Below, piece by piece: positions 36,540-44,904 of a stretch of DNA of 64,000 bases. The stretch comes from Actinomadura montaniterrae. Its GTDB lineage: Bacteria > Actinomycetota > Actinomycetes > Streptosporangiales > Streptosporangiaceae. Within the stretch, counting starts at the first letter, position 1. Every line of letters begins with the position of its first letter. Position numbers and translations under genes: made by a program. Location of the stretch: assembly GCF_008923365.1 (NCBI RefSeq), contig NZ_WBMR01000008.1, positions 37,175 through 101,174 of the forward strand. Reading direction: 5' to 3'. The notes under the pieces were generated by a model that saw only the letters and a program-made list of their open reading frames with translations, made no database searches and was not told the DNA's origin.

Positions 36540-37559
36540 TCAGACGTCGCCGCGCGATCGGACGATCAGGTCCGCCAGCAGCGCCAGCGACGCGATGATC
36601 AGCCCCGTCACGAAGATCATGATGGTGTTGTTGGCGAAGTAGCCGATGTGCACCACCATGTCGAACACGCCCTTGAGCAGCCCGATCCCGATCAGCCAGA
36701 GGGCGAGCGGCATCAGCACCTTGAGCGGGTTGAAGTACATCACCATCCGCAGCACCTGCAGGATGTAGCGGTAGGCGTCCTTGGTGAAGTGGAACTTGGA
36801 CTTGCCCGCCCGCTTGGCGTACTCGATCGGCATGTAGTACACGGGGTGCTGGTTCGACAGGAACGCGATCGTGATCGTGGTGACGCACGAGAACCCGGGC
36901 GGCAGCAGCCGCAGGTACGGCAGGGACACGTCGCGGCGGAACGCGCGCAGCCCCGAGTTCAGGTCGGGGATCTTGGAGTTGGTGAGCCGCTCGGCGACCT
37001 TGCGGATGAACCACTTCGCGGGGACGCGCAGCAGCTTGTGCGTGCCCTCCTCGGTGGTGCGGGCGCCGACGACCTGGTCGACGGACGGGTCGGTGTCGAG
37101 GATGTCGACGAGGTCCGGGATCCGCTCGTTCGGGTACGACATGTCGGCGTCGGTCCACACGACGATGTCGCCGCGGGCCTGCTGGGAGCCGATGCGCCGG
37201 ACCGTCCCGGACCCGCTGTTGTGCTGGAACGCCATGACCCGCATGTGCGGGAAGCGGGGCGCCGCCTCCTCCAGCCGGGCGAGGGTCGCGTCGGTGGAGC
37301 AGTCGTCGACGGCCAGCAGCTCGTAGCTCTTGCCGCTGTTGTCCATGGCCTTCGTGATGCGCTCGACCTCGTCGATCACGTGGTCCTGCTCGTTGTAGCA
37401 GGGCAGGACGATGGTCACGTGGACGGGCGGCGCCGCGTCGGGGTCGGCGGCGGCCTCCGGGGCCGTGCCGGGCACGGCGGCCGGGTCGCTCACGGGGTCG
37501 CTCGGCTCGGCGCCTTCGGGCGCGGGCCGCTGCGCGGGCTCGGCGGGCTGGGTACTCAC
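36540..37559 (-). CDS. Polyprenol-phosphate-mannose-synthase-like GT2 with membrane tail
   Basis: A 339-residue protein. After ~35 Pro/Ala/Glu-rich residues comes a GT2 domain (HVTIVLPCYNEQDHVIDEV, VDDCSTDATL, DXD in WTDADMSYPNERIPDL) and two C-terminal membrane segments. This matches dolichol/polyprenol-phosphate mannose or glucose synthases, which load a sugar on a lipid carrier for use by GT-C enzymes. I chose GTG 37559; TATTCT lies 8 nt upstream and no Shine-Dalgarno is seen. The polytopic protein upstream (37666-39708) is a likely user of the product. Confidence 0.88.
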   Translation of the reverse strand: MSTQPAEPAQRPAPEGAEPSDPVSDPAAVPGTAPEAAADPDAAPPVHVTIVLPCYNEQDHVIDEVERITKAMDNSGKSYELLAVDDCSTDATLARLEEAAPRFPHMRVMAFQHNSGSGTVRRIGSQQARGDIVVWTDADMSYPNERIPDLVDILDTDPSVDQVVGARTTEEGTHKLLRVPAKWFIRKVAERLTNSKIPDLNSGLRAFRRDVSLPYLRLLPPGFSCVTTITIAFLSNQHPVYYMPIEYAKRAGKSKFHFTKDAYRYILQVLRMVMYFNPLKVLMPLALWLIGIGLLKGVFDMVVHIGYFANNTIMIFVTGLIIASLALLADLIVRSRGDV

Positions 37560-37665
37560 GCACCGCGAGAATACTCGCAACGGCGCACCCCGGCCGACTC
37601 ACCGGCCGACTCACCGGCCGGCACGGCGCGTGGACACCGCCCGCGGGCGCCCCGGCGGGGGCGTG

Positions 37666-39708
37666 TCAGGGGGCCGCCGGCTCGGCGATCCACACGTCGA
37701 TGCCGAGGCCCCAGGACCCGGCCGGCGGTTCGTCGAGGGTGCGCCCGTCCTGCCGGCTGCGCAGCCGCATGATCTGCCGCGGGCGCCCGTACGGCGCCAC
37801 CTGGTCCGGCTTCGACCCCATGACCACCGGATGCCGCCCGGCGCGGTCGATCTTCCCGATGACGCGGCGGACGTCGGACCGCGTGGCGAACGTGGCGGCC
37901 CGCGCGGCCGGCAGCCCGCACATCCCGCGCAGGACCTGCAGGAACCGGTCGGCGGTCCCGGCCTCGACGACCACGACGGAGCGGCCGGGCCCGAGCCGGT
38001 CGCACATCGCGCCGACGGCGCCGACCTCCTTCTGGTCGGTCCGCTCGACCATGTACCCGGCGGACGTGATGACGATCGGGACCAGCATGAGCGCGACGCC
38101 CGCCACCGCCGTGATCCGCACGACCTTCCGCGAGTAGCCGATCCGCCTCAGCCGCTTGGTGGTCCACGCCGCCGCGAACACCGTGAACAGCAGCAGGCCG
38201 GGGATGACCAGCCCGATCAGCCGGCGGGACGCCCACGGATGGTCGGGGGTGATGCCCGGCCTGATCAGCACCTGCACGGTCGTCCAGACGATGACGGCGT
38301 AGGGCAGCAGCCATTCCGGCGACTGGCGGCGCATGAGCCGCCGCACGAGCAGCGCCGCGCCGAAGGTGGCGAGCATCAGCGCGGGGATGCCGATGTACCA
38401 GACGACCCAGTACAGCGACAGCTCCGAGTACTGCCGGGTGCCGTCCAGCGGCAGCTGGTCGATCTTCTGGACGGCCTCGATGAACTGGGCGTTCAGCCGG
38501 TCGTCGGTGTTGGTCGGGACGCGGCGGACGGTCTGCACGAGCGGCCGGACGGCGAACCCGACCATCACCAGCGCGGTGAGGATCGCGGCGGCGCCGGGCA
38601 GCCGGCCACGTCCGATCGCGGCCCCGGCGGCCCGCAGCCGGCGGCCCGTGGCGTCCCAGCGGAGCAGCACGACCATCAGCGCCGTCGCGACCACGATCGC
38701 GCCGGAGATCATCAGCAGCGGGTCGAGCGAGGCGTGCAGGTAGTCGAGGTAGGGGCGGGACTTGACGTAGCCCTCGACGAGCCCGGCGGCCGCGCCGAGC
38801 GCGAGCCCGCCGGCGAGGGCGTAGCCGGTGCGGCGCCGCCACGCGACGAGCAGCCCGGCGTACACGACGGCGGGCAGGATGTCGCGGATCCCGTCGATGC
38901 GGACGAGCACGATCAGCCCGAGCGCGAGGCCGCCGAGGAACGCCTTCACCGCGGCCGCGCCGGGGCGTTCCGTCCGGCCGTCGTGCAGCAGGGAGAGGCC
39001 GCCGAGCAGCAGGATCAGCGCCGGCGGCTCGCTGAAGGTGGACCGCGACACCCACAGCATCGGCAGGGTCAGCGCCAGCAGCAGCGCCCCGGCGGGCGCC
39101 CAGCGCGGGCCGACGAGCCGCGCGACGAGGCCGCCGAACGCCAGCACGCTGCAGGCGCCGAGCAGCGGCGCCATCAGCAGCATCCCGTGCGTGCCGCCCG
39201 CCCAGCCGCCGAGCGCGAGGATCATCGGCAGGCCCGCCATGAACTGCGGGACGACGGAACCGTCATGCTCGTAGAAGGCGGGGCTGTCGAACTTGAGCGC
39301 GGGGTCGCCGCCGCCGAAGGCCCAGCGCAGTTCGGGGATCGGCAGCGAGCCGTGGTCCTTCAGCCAGGTCGCGAACTGCACGTAGGAGGCGGGGTCGCGG
39401 CGGACGATGATCTGCTCGGAGCACATCAGCGCCTCGAAGACCAGGAACGCGGCGGCGACCGCGATCACCCCGGCCGCCGACCACCACGGGGCGGGGCCGA
39501 GCGGCCCGTCCCGCTCGGCGGTCGCGTCGCGGGGCCGGCGCCGCAGGCCGAGCCAGAGCGCCGCCGCGGCGACCGGCGCCCACAGCAGGATCGCCGGGCC
39601 GGGCCGGAACACCCCGCCCATCAGCAGCGGAAGCGCCACCACGAGCCAGGCGGCGACGAGCAGCGCCGGGGCCACGGTGATCCGGGCGAGCAGCCGACCC
39701 GCGTTCAT
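37666..39708 (-). CDS. Polytopic GT-C-like membrane protein
   Basis: A 680-residue integral membrane protein with ~13 hydrophobic segments. The first extracytoplasmic loop contains EQIIVRRDPASYVQFA, with the acidic residues typical of GT-C glycosyltransferases that use polyprenyl-phosphate sugars; later loops hold SRSTFSEPPAL and VRIDGIRDILPA. The last ~120 residues form a soluble domain with two Cys. It is on the same strand as and upstream of the polyprenol-P-sugar synthase-like gene. The acceptor could be a cell-wall polymer or protein. No exact family is recognised. Confidence 0.8.
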   Translation of the reverse strand: MNAGRLLARITVAPALLVAAWLVVALPLLMGGVFRPGPAILLWAPVAAAALWLGLRRRPRDATAERDGPLGPAPWWSAAGVIAVAAAFLVFEALMCSEQIIVRRDPASYVQFATWLKDHGSLPIPELRWAFGGGDPALKFDSPAFYEHDGSVVPQFMAGLPMILALGGWAGGTHGMLLMAPLLGACSVLAFGGLVARLVGPRWAPAGALLLALTLPMLWVSRSTFSEPPALILLLGGLSLLHDGRTERPGAAAVKAFLGGLALGLIVLVRIDGIRDILPAVVYAGLLVAWRRRTGYALAGGLALGAAAGLVEGYVKSRPYLDYLHASLDPLLMISGAIVVATALMVVLLRWDATGRRLRAAGAAIGRGRLPGAAAILTALVMVGFAVRPLVQTVRRVPTNTDDRLNAQFIEAVQKIDQLPLDGTRQYSELSLYWVVWYIGIPALMLATFGAALLVRRLMRRQSPEWLLPYAVIVWTTVQVLIRPGITPDHPWASRRLIGLVIPGLLLFTVFAAAWTTKRLRRIGYSRKVVRITAVAGVALMLVPIVITSAGYMVERTDQKEVGAVGAMCDRLGPGRSVVVVEAGTADRFLQVLRGMCGLPAARAATFATRSDVRRVIGKIDRAGRHPVVMGSKPDQVAPYGRPRQIMRLRSRQDGRTLDEPPAGSWGLGIDVWIAEPAAP

Positions 39709-39803
39709 GCACCCGCCCCGCGCTCGTCCGATCCGTGGTCATCCATCGGTGCGGAGCGTAGCGGGAACGGCCGGTCAGCGAGTCCCCGCCGGTCACGGGG
39801 CTC

Positions 39804-39809
39804 TACGCT
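39804..39809 (+). promoter_or_regulatory. Leaderless-type -10 box (TIGR03089 gene)
   Basis: TACGCT is 6 nt before ATG 39816, identical in sequence and spacing to the box at 34115. Confidence 0.5.
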
Positions 39810-39815
39810 CGCCCC

Positions 39816-40676
39816 ATGAGCCACAGCGAACCCGCCGTGCCCGGACCCGCCGAGCTGCTGCGCCTGCGGGTGGCCGCCGACCCGTCCCGCCCGCTCGTCA
39901 CCTATTACGACGACGCGAAGAACGAACGCGTCGAGCTGTCCGCGCGGACGTTCGACAACTGGGTCGCCAAGACCGCGAACTTCCTGGTGGACGGGCTCGC
40001 GGCGGAGCCCGGCGGGCGTGTCGTGCTGGCGCTGCCGCCGCACTGGCAGACCGCCGTGTGGCTAATGGCCTGCTGGTCGGCGGGGCTCGTGGCCGAGCCG
40101 GTGGACCCGGCGGCGGTGCTGGAGCGGAGCGCGGCGGGGTCCGAACCGCTCGGGGCGTCCGGGCCGTACATCCTGGCGGCGGCCGAGGAGGTGCTGGACG
40201 TGGTGCTCGCGGACCCGGGCGTGGACGCCGAGGCGGAGGAGATCGTCGGGCTCTCGCTGCACCCGCTCGGCGGGCCGCTGGCGGACTGCCCGGTGGGCGT
40301 CACCGACTACGCCGCGGAGGTCCGCTCGTACGGCGACCGGTTCTCGGCGGGCCCGGAAGTGGGTCCCGACCTGCCCGCTTTGGATGTGACAAAGACCACA
40401 CTGACCGGCGCGGAGCTGGTCGCGGCGGCCCGCGCGGCCGCCGCGAAATGGGAGCTGGACGCGGACGCGCGGCTGCTGGTCGACATGCCCTTCACCACAC
40501 TCGACGGGGTTATGGCGGGCCTGGTCGCACCACTAGCCTCAGGAGCTTCCGTCATAATCCAACGAAACTTTGACAAAGCCGCCCTAGATCGACGCTTGAC
40601 CTTGGAGCATGTGACGGCGGTCGCCGGACTGACCGGATGGAAAGACGCATCCGGGTCCGTGCGCCGGCTCGGCTGA
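39816..40676 (+). CDS. TIGR03089-family protein (truncated AMP-binding-enzyme-like)
   Basis: A 286-residue protein resembling only the N-terminal part of acyl-adenylate synthetases (LVTYYDDAKNERVELSARTFDNWVAKTANFLVDGL, then VVLALPPHWQTAVWLMACWSAG). The ATP-binding P-loop-like signature and C-terminal lid of true AMP-ligases are missing, so it is probably not catalytic by the usual mechanism. The family is actinobacterial and commonly sits beside the LCP gene, as here. Its last ~80 codons are visibly less G/C-rich at third positions than its neighbours. Confidence 0.87.
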   Translation: MSHSEPAVPGPAELLRLRVAADPSRPLVTYYDDAKNERVELSARTFDNWVAKTANFLVDGLAAEPGGRVVLALPPHWQTAVWLMACWSAGLVAEPVDPAAVLERSAAGSEPLGASGPYILAAAEEVLDVVLADPGVDAEAEEIVGLSLHPLGGPLADCPVGVTDYAAEVRSYGDRFSAGPEVGPDLPALDVTKTTLTGAELVAAARAAAAKWELDADARLLVDMPFTTLDGVMAGLVAPLASGASVIIQRNFDKAALDRRLTLEHVTAVAGLTGWKDASGSVRRLG

Positions 40677-40829
40677 CCTACGCTCTCTTTGCCCGGGCTT
40701 TGTCAACCGAGCCGCGGCCAGCACCGTCACAGCACTACAGGACAGAGTCAGCAGAACAGACCGTTCCAGCAGAGCAGACCAAGCCGACCGACCCCCTGAA
40801 AGCGGGCCGCGCCCCCGGACACGGAGCCG

Positions 40830-42251
40830 ATGAACAGCAACCCGATGTACATGGAGTACGTCGACGACGCCGATCCGCAGCCGGCGCCGCGTCGACGCGG
40901 CTGGCGCATCCTCGGCTGGGTGTGCGTCGGAATGTCGGCGGTCATGGTGGCCGGCTCCCTCACCGCCTACGGCCTCTACCGCAGCGCGATGGGCAACATC
41001 AACCACGAGGACGTCAACTCGGCGATCGGCCCCAACCGGCCGAAGAAGCTGAACAGCGCGATGAACATCCTCCTGCTGGGGTCCGACACCCGCGCCGGCG
41101 CCAACGCCAGCTACGGCCGGTCGATGAAGAACGACCCGCCGCGCTCGGACACGATGATCCTGCTGCACCTGTCCCCCGGCGGCAGCCAGGCGATGGGCAT
41201 CAGCTTCCCCCGCGACCTGATCGTGCACATCCCGCCGTGCAAGACGCACGCGGGCGGCATGTCCGCGGACCAGCCGAAGGCGCAGATCAACTCCTCGTTC
41301 ACCATCGGCGGCGCGGCCTGCGTCATCAAGACGATCGAGGGCCTGTCCGACATCCGCATCGACCACTTCATGCAGGTCGACTTCACCGGGTTCAAGGCCA
41401 TCACGAACGCGGTCGGCGGCGTCCCGGTCTGCCTGCCGAAGGACGTGAACGACCCCAAGTCCAAGCTGCACCTGACCCGCGGCAAGCACGTCATCAAGGG
41501 CTCCACCGCCCTCGCCTACGTGCGCGTCCGGCACGGCCTCGGCGACGGCTCCGACCTCGACCGCATCAAGCGGCAGCAGAAGTTCATGGGCGCGCTGGCG
41601 AACAAGGCCATGAGCGCCGGGGTGCTGAGCAACCCGACCAAGCTGATCCCGCTGATGAACGCGGCGACCAAGTCGCTCACCACCGACAAGGAGCTGACCC
41701 CGCAGGTCATGCTGAAGATCGCCCAGGGCATGCAGGGCATGACCTCGGGCAAGCTGCGCTTCGTCACCGCGCCCAACGGCCCCGACCCGTCCGACCCGAA
41801 CCGGGTCGTGCTCACCTCCGCCGCGCAGCCGTTCTTCTCCGCGGTCCGCAACGACAAGACGGTGCCGACCGAGACCAAGTCGGCCACTCCGAAGATCCAG
41901 CCGGAGCAGGTGCGGGTGCGGGTCTACAACGGCAGCGGCATCGCCGGCCAGGCCAGCCGCGTCGCCTCCGACCTGGAGGCGCAGGGCTTCCAGGTGTCGG
42001 TCGGCGGCAACGCCTCCCAGACGAGCACCACCAAGGTGCTGTACGGTGCCGGGGCGGACCAGCAGGCGCAGACGCTCACCGCGCTGATCCCGAGCAAGCC
42101 GACCCCGGCGGCCCGCACCACCGGCGCGAAGCCGGGCGTGGTCGACCTGGTCGTCGGCTCGAACTGGACGGCCCTGAAGAACGCCAAGGGGGGCATCCCC
42201 AAGCAGCAGGGCGAGATCCGCGCCAACGACGACATCTGCAAGGGGGCTTGA
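40830..42251 (+). CDS. LytR-CpsA-Psr (LCP) glycopolymer ligase
   Basis: A 473-residue protein with a short cytoplasmic start, one membrane segment (~26-47) and an extracytoplasmic LCP domain (LLLGSDTRAG, RSDTMILLHLSPGG, ISFPRDLIVHIP, YVRVRHGLGDGSDLDRIKRQQKF); the conserved Arg and Asp residues bind the pyrophosphate lipid. A LytR_C domain follows (~355-450; RVRVYNGSGIAGQASRVASDL). LCP enzymes move teichoic-acid-like or arabinogalactan-type polymers from polyprenyl pyrophosphate to peptidoglycan. Here it is the presumed attachment enzyme of the downstream polymerase cluster. Confidence 0.95.
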   Translation: MNSNPMYMEYVDDADPQPAPRRRGWRILGWVCVGMSAVMVAGSLTAYGLYRSAMGNINHEDVNSAIGPNRPKKLNSAMNILLLGSDTRAGANASYGRSMKNDPPRSDTMILLHLSPGGSQAMGISFPRDLIVHIPPCKTHAGGMSADQPKAQINSSFTIGGAACVIKTIEGLSDIRIDHFMQVDFTGFKAITNAVGGVPVCLPKDVNDPKSKLHLTRGKHVIKGSTALAYVRVRHGLGDGSDLDRIKRQQKFMGALANKAMSAGVLSNPTKLIPLMNAATKSLTTDKELTPQVMLKIAQGMQGMTSGKLRFVTAPNGPDPSDPNRVVLTSAAQPFFSAVRNDKTVPTETKSATPKIQPEQVRVRVYNGSGIAGQASRVASDLEAQGFQVSVGGNASQTSTTKVLYGAGADQQAQTLTALIPSKPTPAARTTGAKPGVVDLVVGSNWTALKNAKGGIPKQQGEIRANDDICKGA

Positions 42252-42262
42252 ACCGGCCGGCC

Positions 42263-43600
42263 ATGACGTACAGCAGCAGGCCCTCGGGGCCCGAGACGGG
42301 ACCGCTTGCCGCCGCGCGGGCGGCCGACCAGCGAGCACCGGACGACCGGGGCGCACCGGCCGTCCCCGATCCCCGTCCCGACCCGGCGGCGCCCGCCGCC
42401 GCGGACACCGGGCTCCCGGGCACCACCGCGGCCACCTCGGGCACGGCCACGGCGACAGCGGGCACGGCCACGGCGGGCACGGCCGCAGCGACAGCCGCGA
42501 CAGCGGGCACGGCGACGGCCACCGTCGCGGCGCCGCCGGACGGCGAGCGCGCGGCCTCCGGGCCGGTGCGGATCTCCTCCCCGCCGAAGCCGCGCAAGGA
42601 GCGGGACCCCTTCTTCGACAACGCGAAGTACTTCGCGATCCTGCTGGTGGTGTCGGGCCACTCGATCGCCAACCTGCAGAACGTCCCGATGGCCAAGGGC
42701 CTGTACATCTTCATCTACATGTTCCACATGCCGCTGTTCATCGTGATCACCGGCTACTTCTCGCGGAACTGGACGTTCTCCCCGGGCAAGGCCCGCAAGC
42801 TCATCACCAACGTCGGCGTCCCGTACGTGGTGTTCGAGGTCGCGTACTCGCTGTACGACTGGCTGGCGGGCCGCCACGACCTGGAGATCAGCCTGCTGAG
42901 CCCGTACTACCTGACGTGGTTCCTGTGCGCGCTGTTCCTGTGGCGGCTGTCGACCCCGGTGTGGCAGCAGATCCGGTGGCCGCTGGCCGTCGCGATGGGC
43001 TTCGCGCTGCTGTCGTACATGAGCGACCTCGGCAGCACCTTCGACATCCACCGGGTGTTCGGGCTGCTGCCGTTCTACGTCCTCGGCCTGAAGCTCAGGC
43101 CCGAGCACTTCGAGCTGCTGAAGCGGCCGATCGCGCGGCCCATCGGCGCGGCCGTCCTCGCGGTCGGGCTGGCGTGCTCCTACCTGGTGATGAAGCACAT
43201 GTCGGTGCGGTGGATCTTCTGGAAGGACCCGCACTTCATGCTCGGCGTCGGCGACTTCAAGGGCACCCTGATGCGGCTCGCGATGTTCGCGTGCGCCACC
43301 GTGCTCGTCGCCGCGTTCCTGACGCTGATCCCCCGCAAGCGGTACTGGTTCACGGCGCTGGGCGCGACGACGCTGTACTGCTACCTGCTGCACGGCTTCG
43401 TCACCCGGCTGCTGAACTTCACCGGCTGGTGGGGCGCGGACTGGATGCACACGCCGGGCGGCGTCGTCGCGGTGCTCTGCGGTGCCGTCGTCGTCGGAAC
43501 GTTCCTGTGCTCGCCTCCGGTCCGCCGGGCGATGAGCTGGGCGCTGGAGCCCAAGATGACCTGGGTGTTCACCCCGCTGCGCCGGCCGAGCCGCGGCTAG
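42263..43600 (+). CDS. Acyltransferase-3 family membrane protein (first copy)
   Basis: A 445-residue protein: ~110 disordered residues (Pro/Ala, then a Thr/Ala-rich repeat encoded by ACGGC-based DNA repeats), then an acyltransferase-3 domain with ~10 TM segments. DPFFDNAKYFAILLVVSGHS holds the probable catalytic His and MFHMPLFIVITGYFSR is a second family signature, as in fucose-4-O-acetylase-like proteins. It probably moves an acyl group from cytosolic acyl-CoA to a glycan outside. The ATG at 42263 is 11 nt after the LCP stop, so the genes are co-transcribed. Confidence 0.9.
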   Translation: MTYSSRPSGPETGPLAAARAADQRAPDDRGAPAVPDPRPDPAAPAAADTGLPGTTAATSGTATATAGTATAGTAAATAATAGTATATVAAPPDGERAASGPVRISSPPKPRKERDPFFDNAKYFAILLVVSGHSIANLQNVPMAKGLYIFIYMFHMPLFIVITGYFSRNWTFSPGKARKLITNVGVPYVVFEVAYSLYDWLAGRHDLEISLLSPYYLTWFLCALFLWRLSTPVWQQIRWPLAVAMGFALLSYMSDLGSTFDIHRVFGLLPFYVLGLKLRPEHFELLKRPIARPIGAAVLAVGLACSYLVMKHMSVRWIFWKDPHFMLGVGDFKGTLMRLAMFACATVLVAAFLTLIPRKRYWFTALGATTLYCYLLHGFVTRLLNFTGWWGADWMHTPGGVVAVLCGAVVVGTFLCSPPVRRAMSWALEPKMTWVFTPLRRPSRG

Positions 43601-43717
43601 CCCGCGGCACGGAACCGGAACAATCTCTCATCCGGCCCCAGGGCCGCCGATCGCGGACTAGAGTCGCCCTGCCCGCACGTGAACGGTTGTCACGGACGAA
43701 ATGAATCCTTCGGAGAC

Positions 43718-44845
43718 ATGACGGAAACCCTCCCCCAGCCGCGTCCCCCGGAGCCGGGCCGGCCCCTCGACGGCGGGCCGGCGCCCGTCGCGCGCCCGGC
43801 ACCGGAGCCCCCCGCTCCGCCGCGCCGGCGCGACGCCTACTTCGACAACGTCAAGTTCTTCCTCATCCTGCTGGTCGTCGTCGGGCACGTCTGGGAGGTC
43901 CTCCGGACGAACAGCCACGCGGTGGACGCCGCCTACACGGTCGTGTACGGCTTCCACATGCCGGTGTTCGTGTTCGTCTCCGGCTACTTCGCGCGCGGAT
44001 TCATGCGGTCGACCGACAAATTCCGGGTTGTTTTCCCCACCTTGGTCGTTCCCTACGTGATCTTCGCCGTGCTTTACCGGCTGCAGCTCGTGTTCATCCG
44101 GGGAAATGATTTCCGGCTGCACGAGCTTTTCCGTCCCCAGTTCCTGATGTGGTTCCTCGTCGCGCTGGTGCTGTGGCGGCTGAGCGCCCCGCTGTGGGGG
44201 CACCTGCGGCACCCCGTCGCGGTGTCGGTGGCGCTGTCGCTGGTCGCCGGGAGCTGGAGCTTCAACACGGACTCGACGCTGTGCCGGGCGGCGGGGCTGC
44301 TGCCGTTCTTCGTCCTCGGCCTGACCATCAGGCCCGAGCTCGCGCTGGCCCCGCGCGACCGCGGCTGGACGCGCTGGGCGGGGTTCGCGGTGCTGGTCGC
44401 CGCGCTGCCGGCGGCGTACGTGTGGGAGCGCGGGACCGTCGTCCCCAAGATCGCGCACGGGGTCCTGCTGTGGAACCGCGGGTACGAGCACATGCACTTC
44501 AGCGCCGTCGAGGGCATGGCGTACCGGCTGCTGGCGATGGTGCTCGCCGTCGTCCTCGGCACCGCGTTCCTCGCCGCCGTCCCGCGCGGGCGGGCCTGGT
44601 ACACCGCGCTCGGGACCCGGACGATGTACGTCTACCTGCTGCACGGCCTGATCGTGAAGACGCTGGACTACGGCGGCGTCTTCGACGCGCACTTCTTCGA
44701 CACCCCGGCGGGCGTGGTCGCGGCGACGCTGGGCGCGCTCGCCGCCGGCGTGCTGCTCGGCACCGCCCCGGTGCAGCGGCTCACCCATTGGGCGATCGAG
44801 CCCAAGGGACGATGGCTACTCAAGCCCTCTCATGGCAGGACATAA
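43718..44845 (+). CDS. Acyltransferase-3 family membrane protein (second copy)
   Basis: A 375-residue paralogue of the preceding protein, sharing DAYFDNVKFFLILLVVVGHV, GFHMPVFVFVSGYFARG, a WFLVALVLWRLS segment and YVYLLHGLIVKTL near the end, but with a much shorter N-terminal tail. The ATG at 43718 follows CGGAG closely. The two copies probably arose by tandem duplication and may acylate different positions or polymers. A short patch around 44020-44120 is less GC-rich than the rest. Confidence 0.9.
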   Translation: MTETLPQPRPPEPGRPLDGGPAPVARPAPEPPAPPRRRDAYFDNVKFFLILLVVVGHVWEVLRTNSHAVDAAYTVVYGFHMPVFVFVSGYFARGFMRSTDKFRVVFPTLVVPYVIFAVLYRLQLVFIRGNDFRLHELFRPQFLMWFLVALVLWRLSAPLWGHLRHPVAVSVALSLVAGSWSFNTDSTLCRAAGLLPFFVLGLTIRPELALAPRDRGWTRWAGFAVLVAALPAAYVWERGTVVPKIAHGVLLWNRGYEHMHFSAVEGMAYRLLAMVLAVVLGTAFLAAVPRGRAWYTALGTRTMYVYLLHGLIVKTLDYGGVFDAHFFDTPAGVVAATLGALAAGVLLGTAPVQRLTHWAIEPKGRWLLKPSHGRT

Positions 44846-44866
44846 GATTTACCTGCCGGATGCGGG

Positions 44867-44872
44867 TATGAT
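44867..44872 (+). promoter_or_regulatory. Candidate -10 box before the first polymerase gene
   Basis: TATGAT, with TGCGGG before it, lies 32 bp upstream of GTG 44905 in an A/T-richer gap (44846-44904). The -35 region is weak. It could start a transcript for the polymerase cluster. Confidence 0.4.
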
Positions 44873-44904
44873 CCAGATTCATCGAGTAGTTGATTGGCGT
44901 TCGC

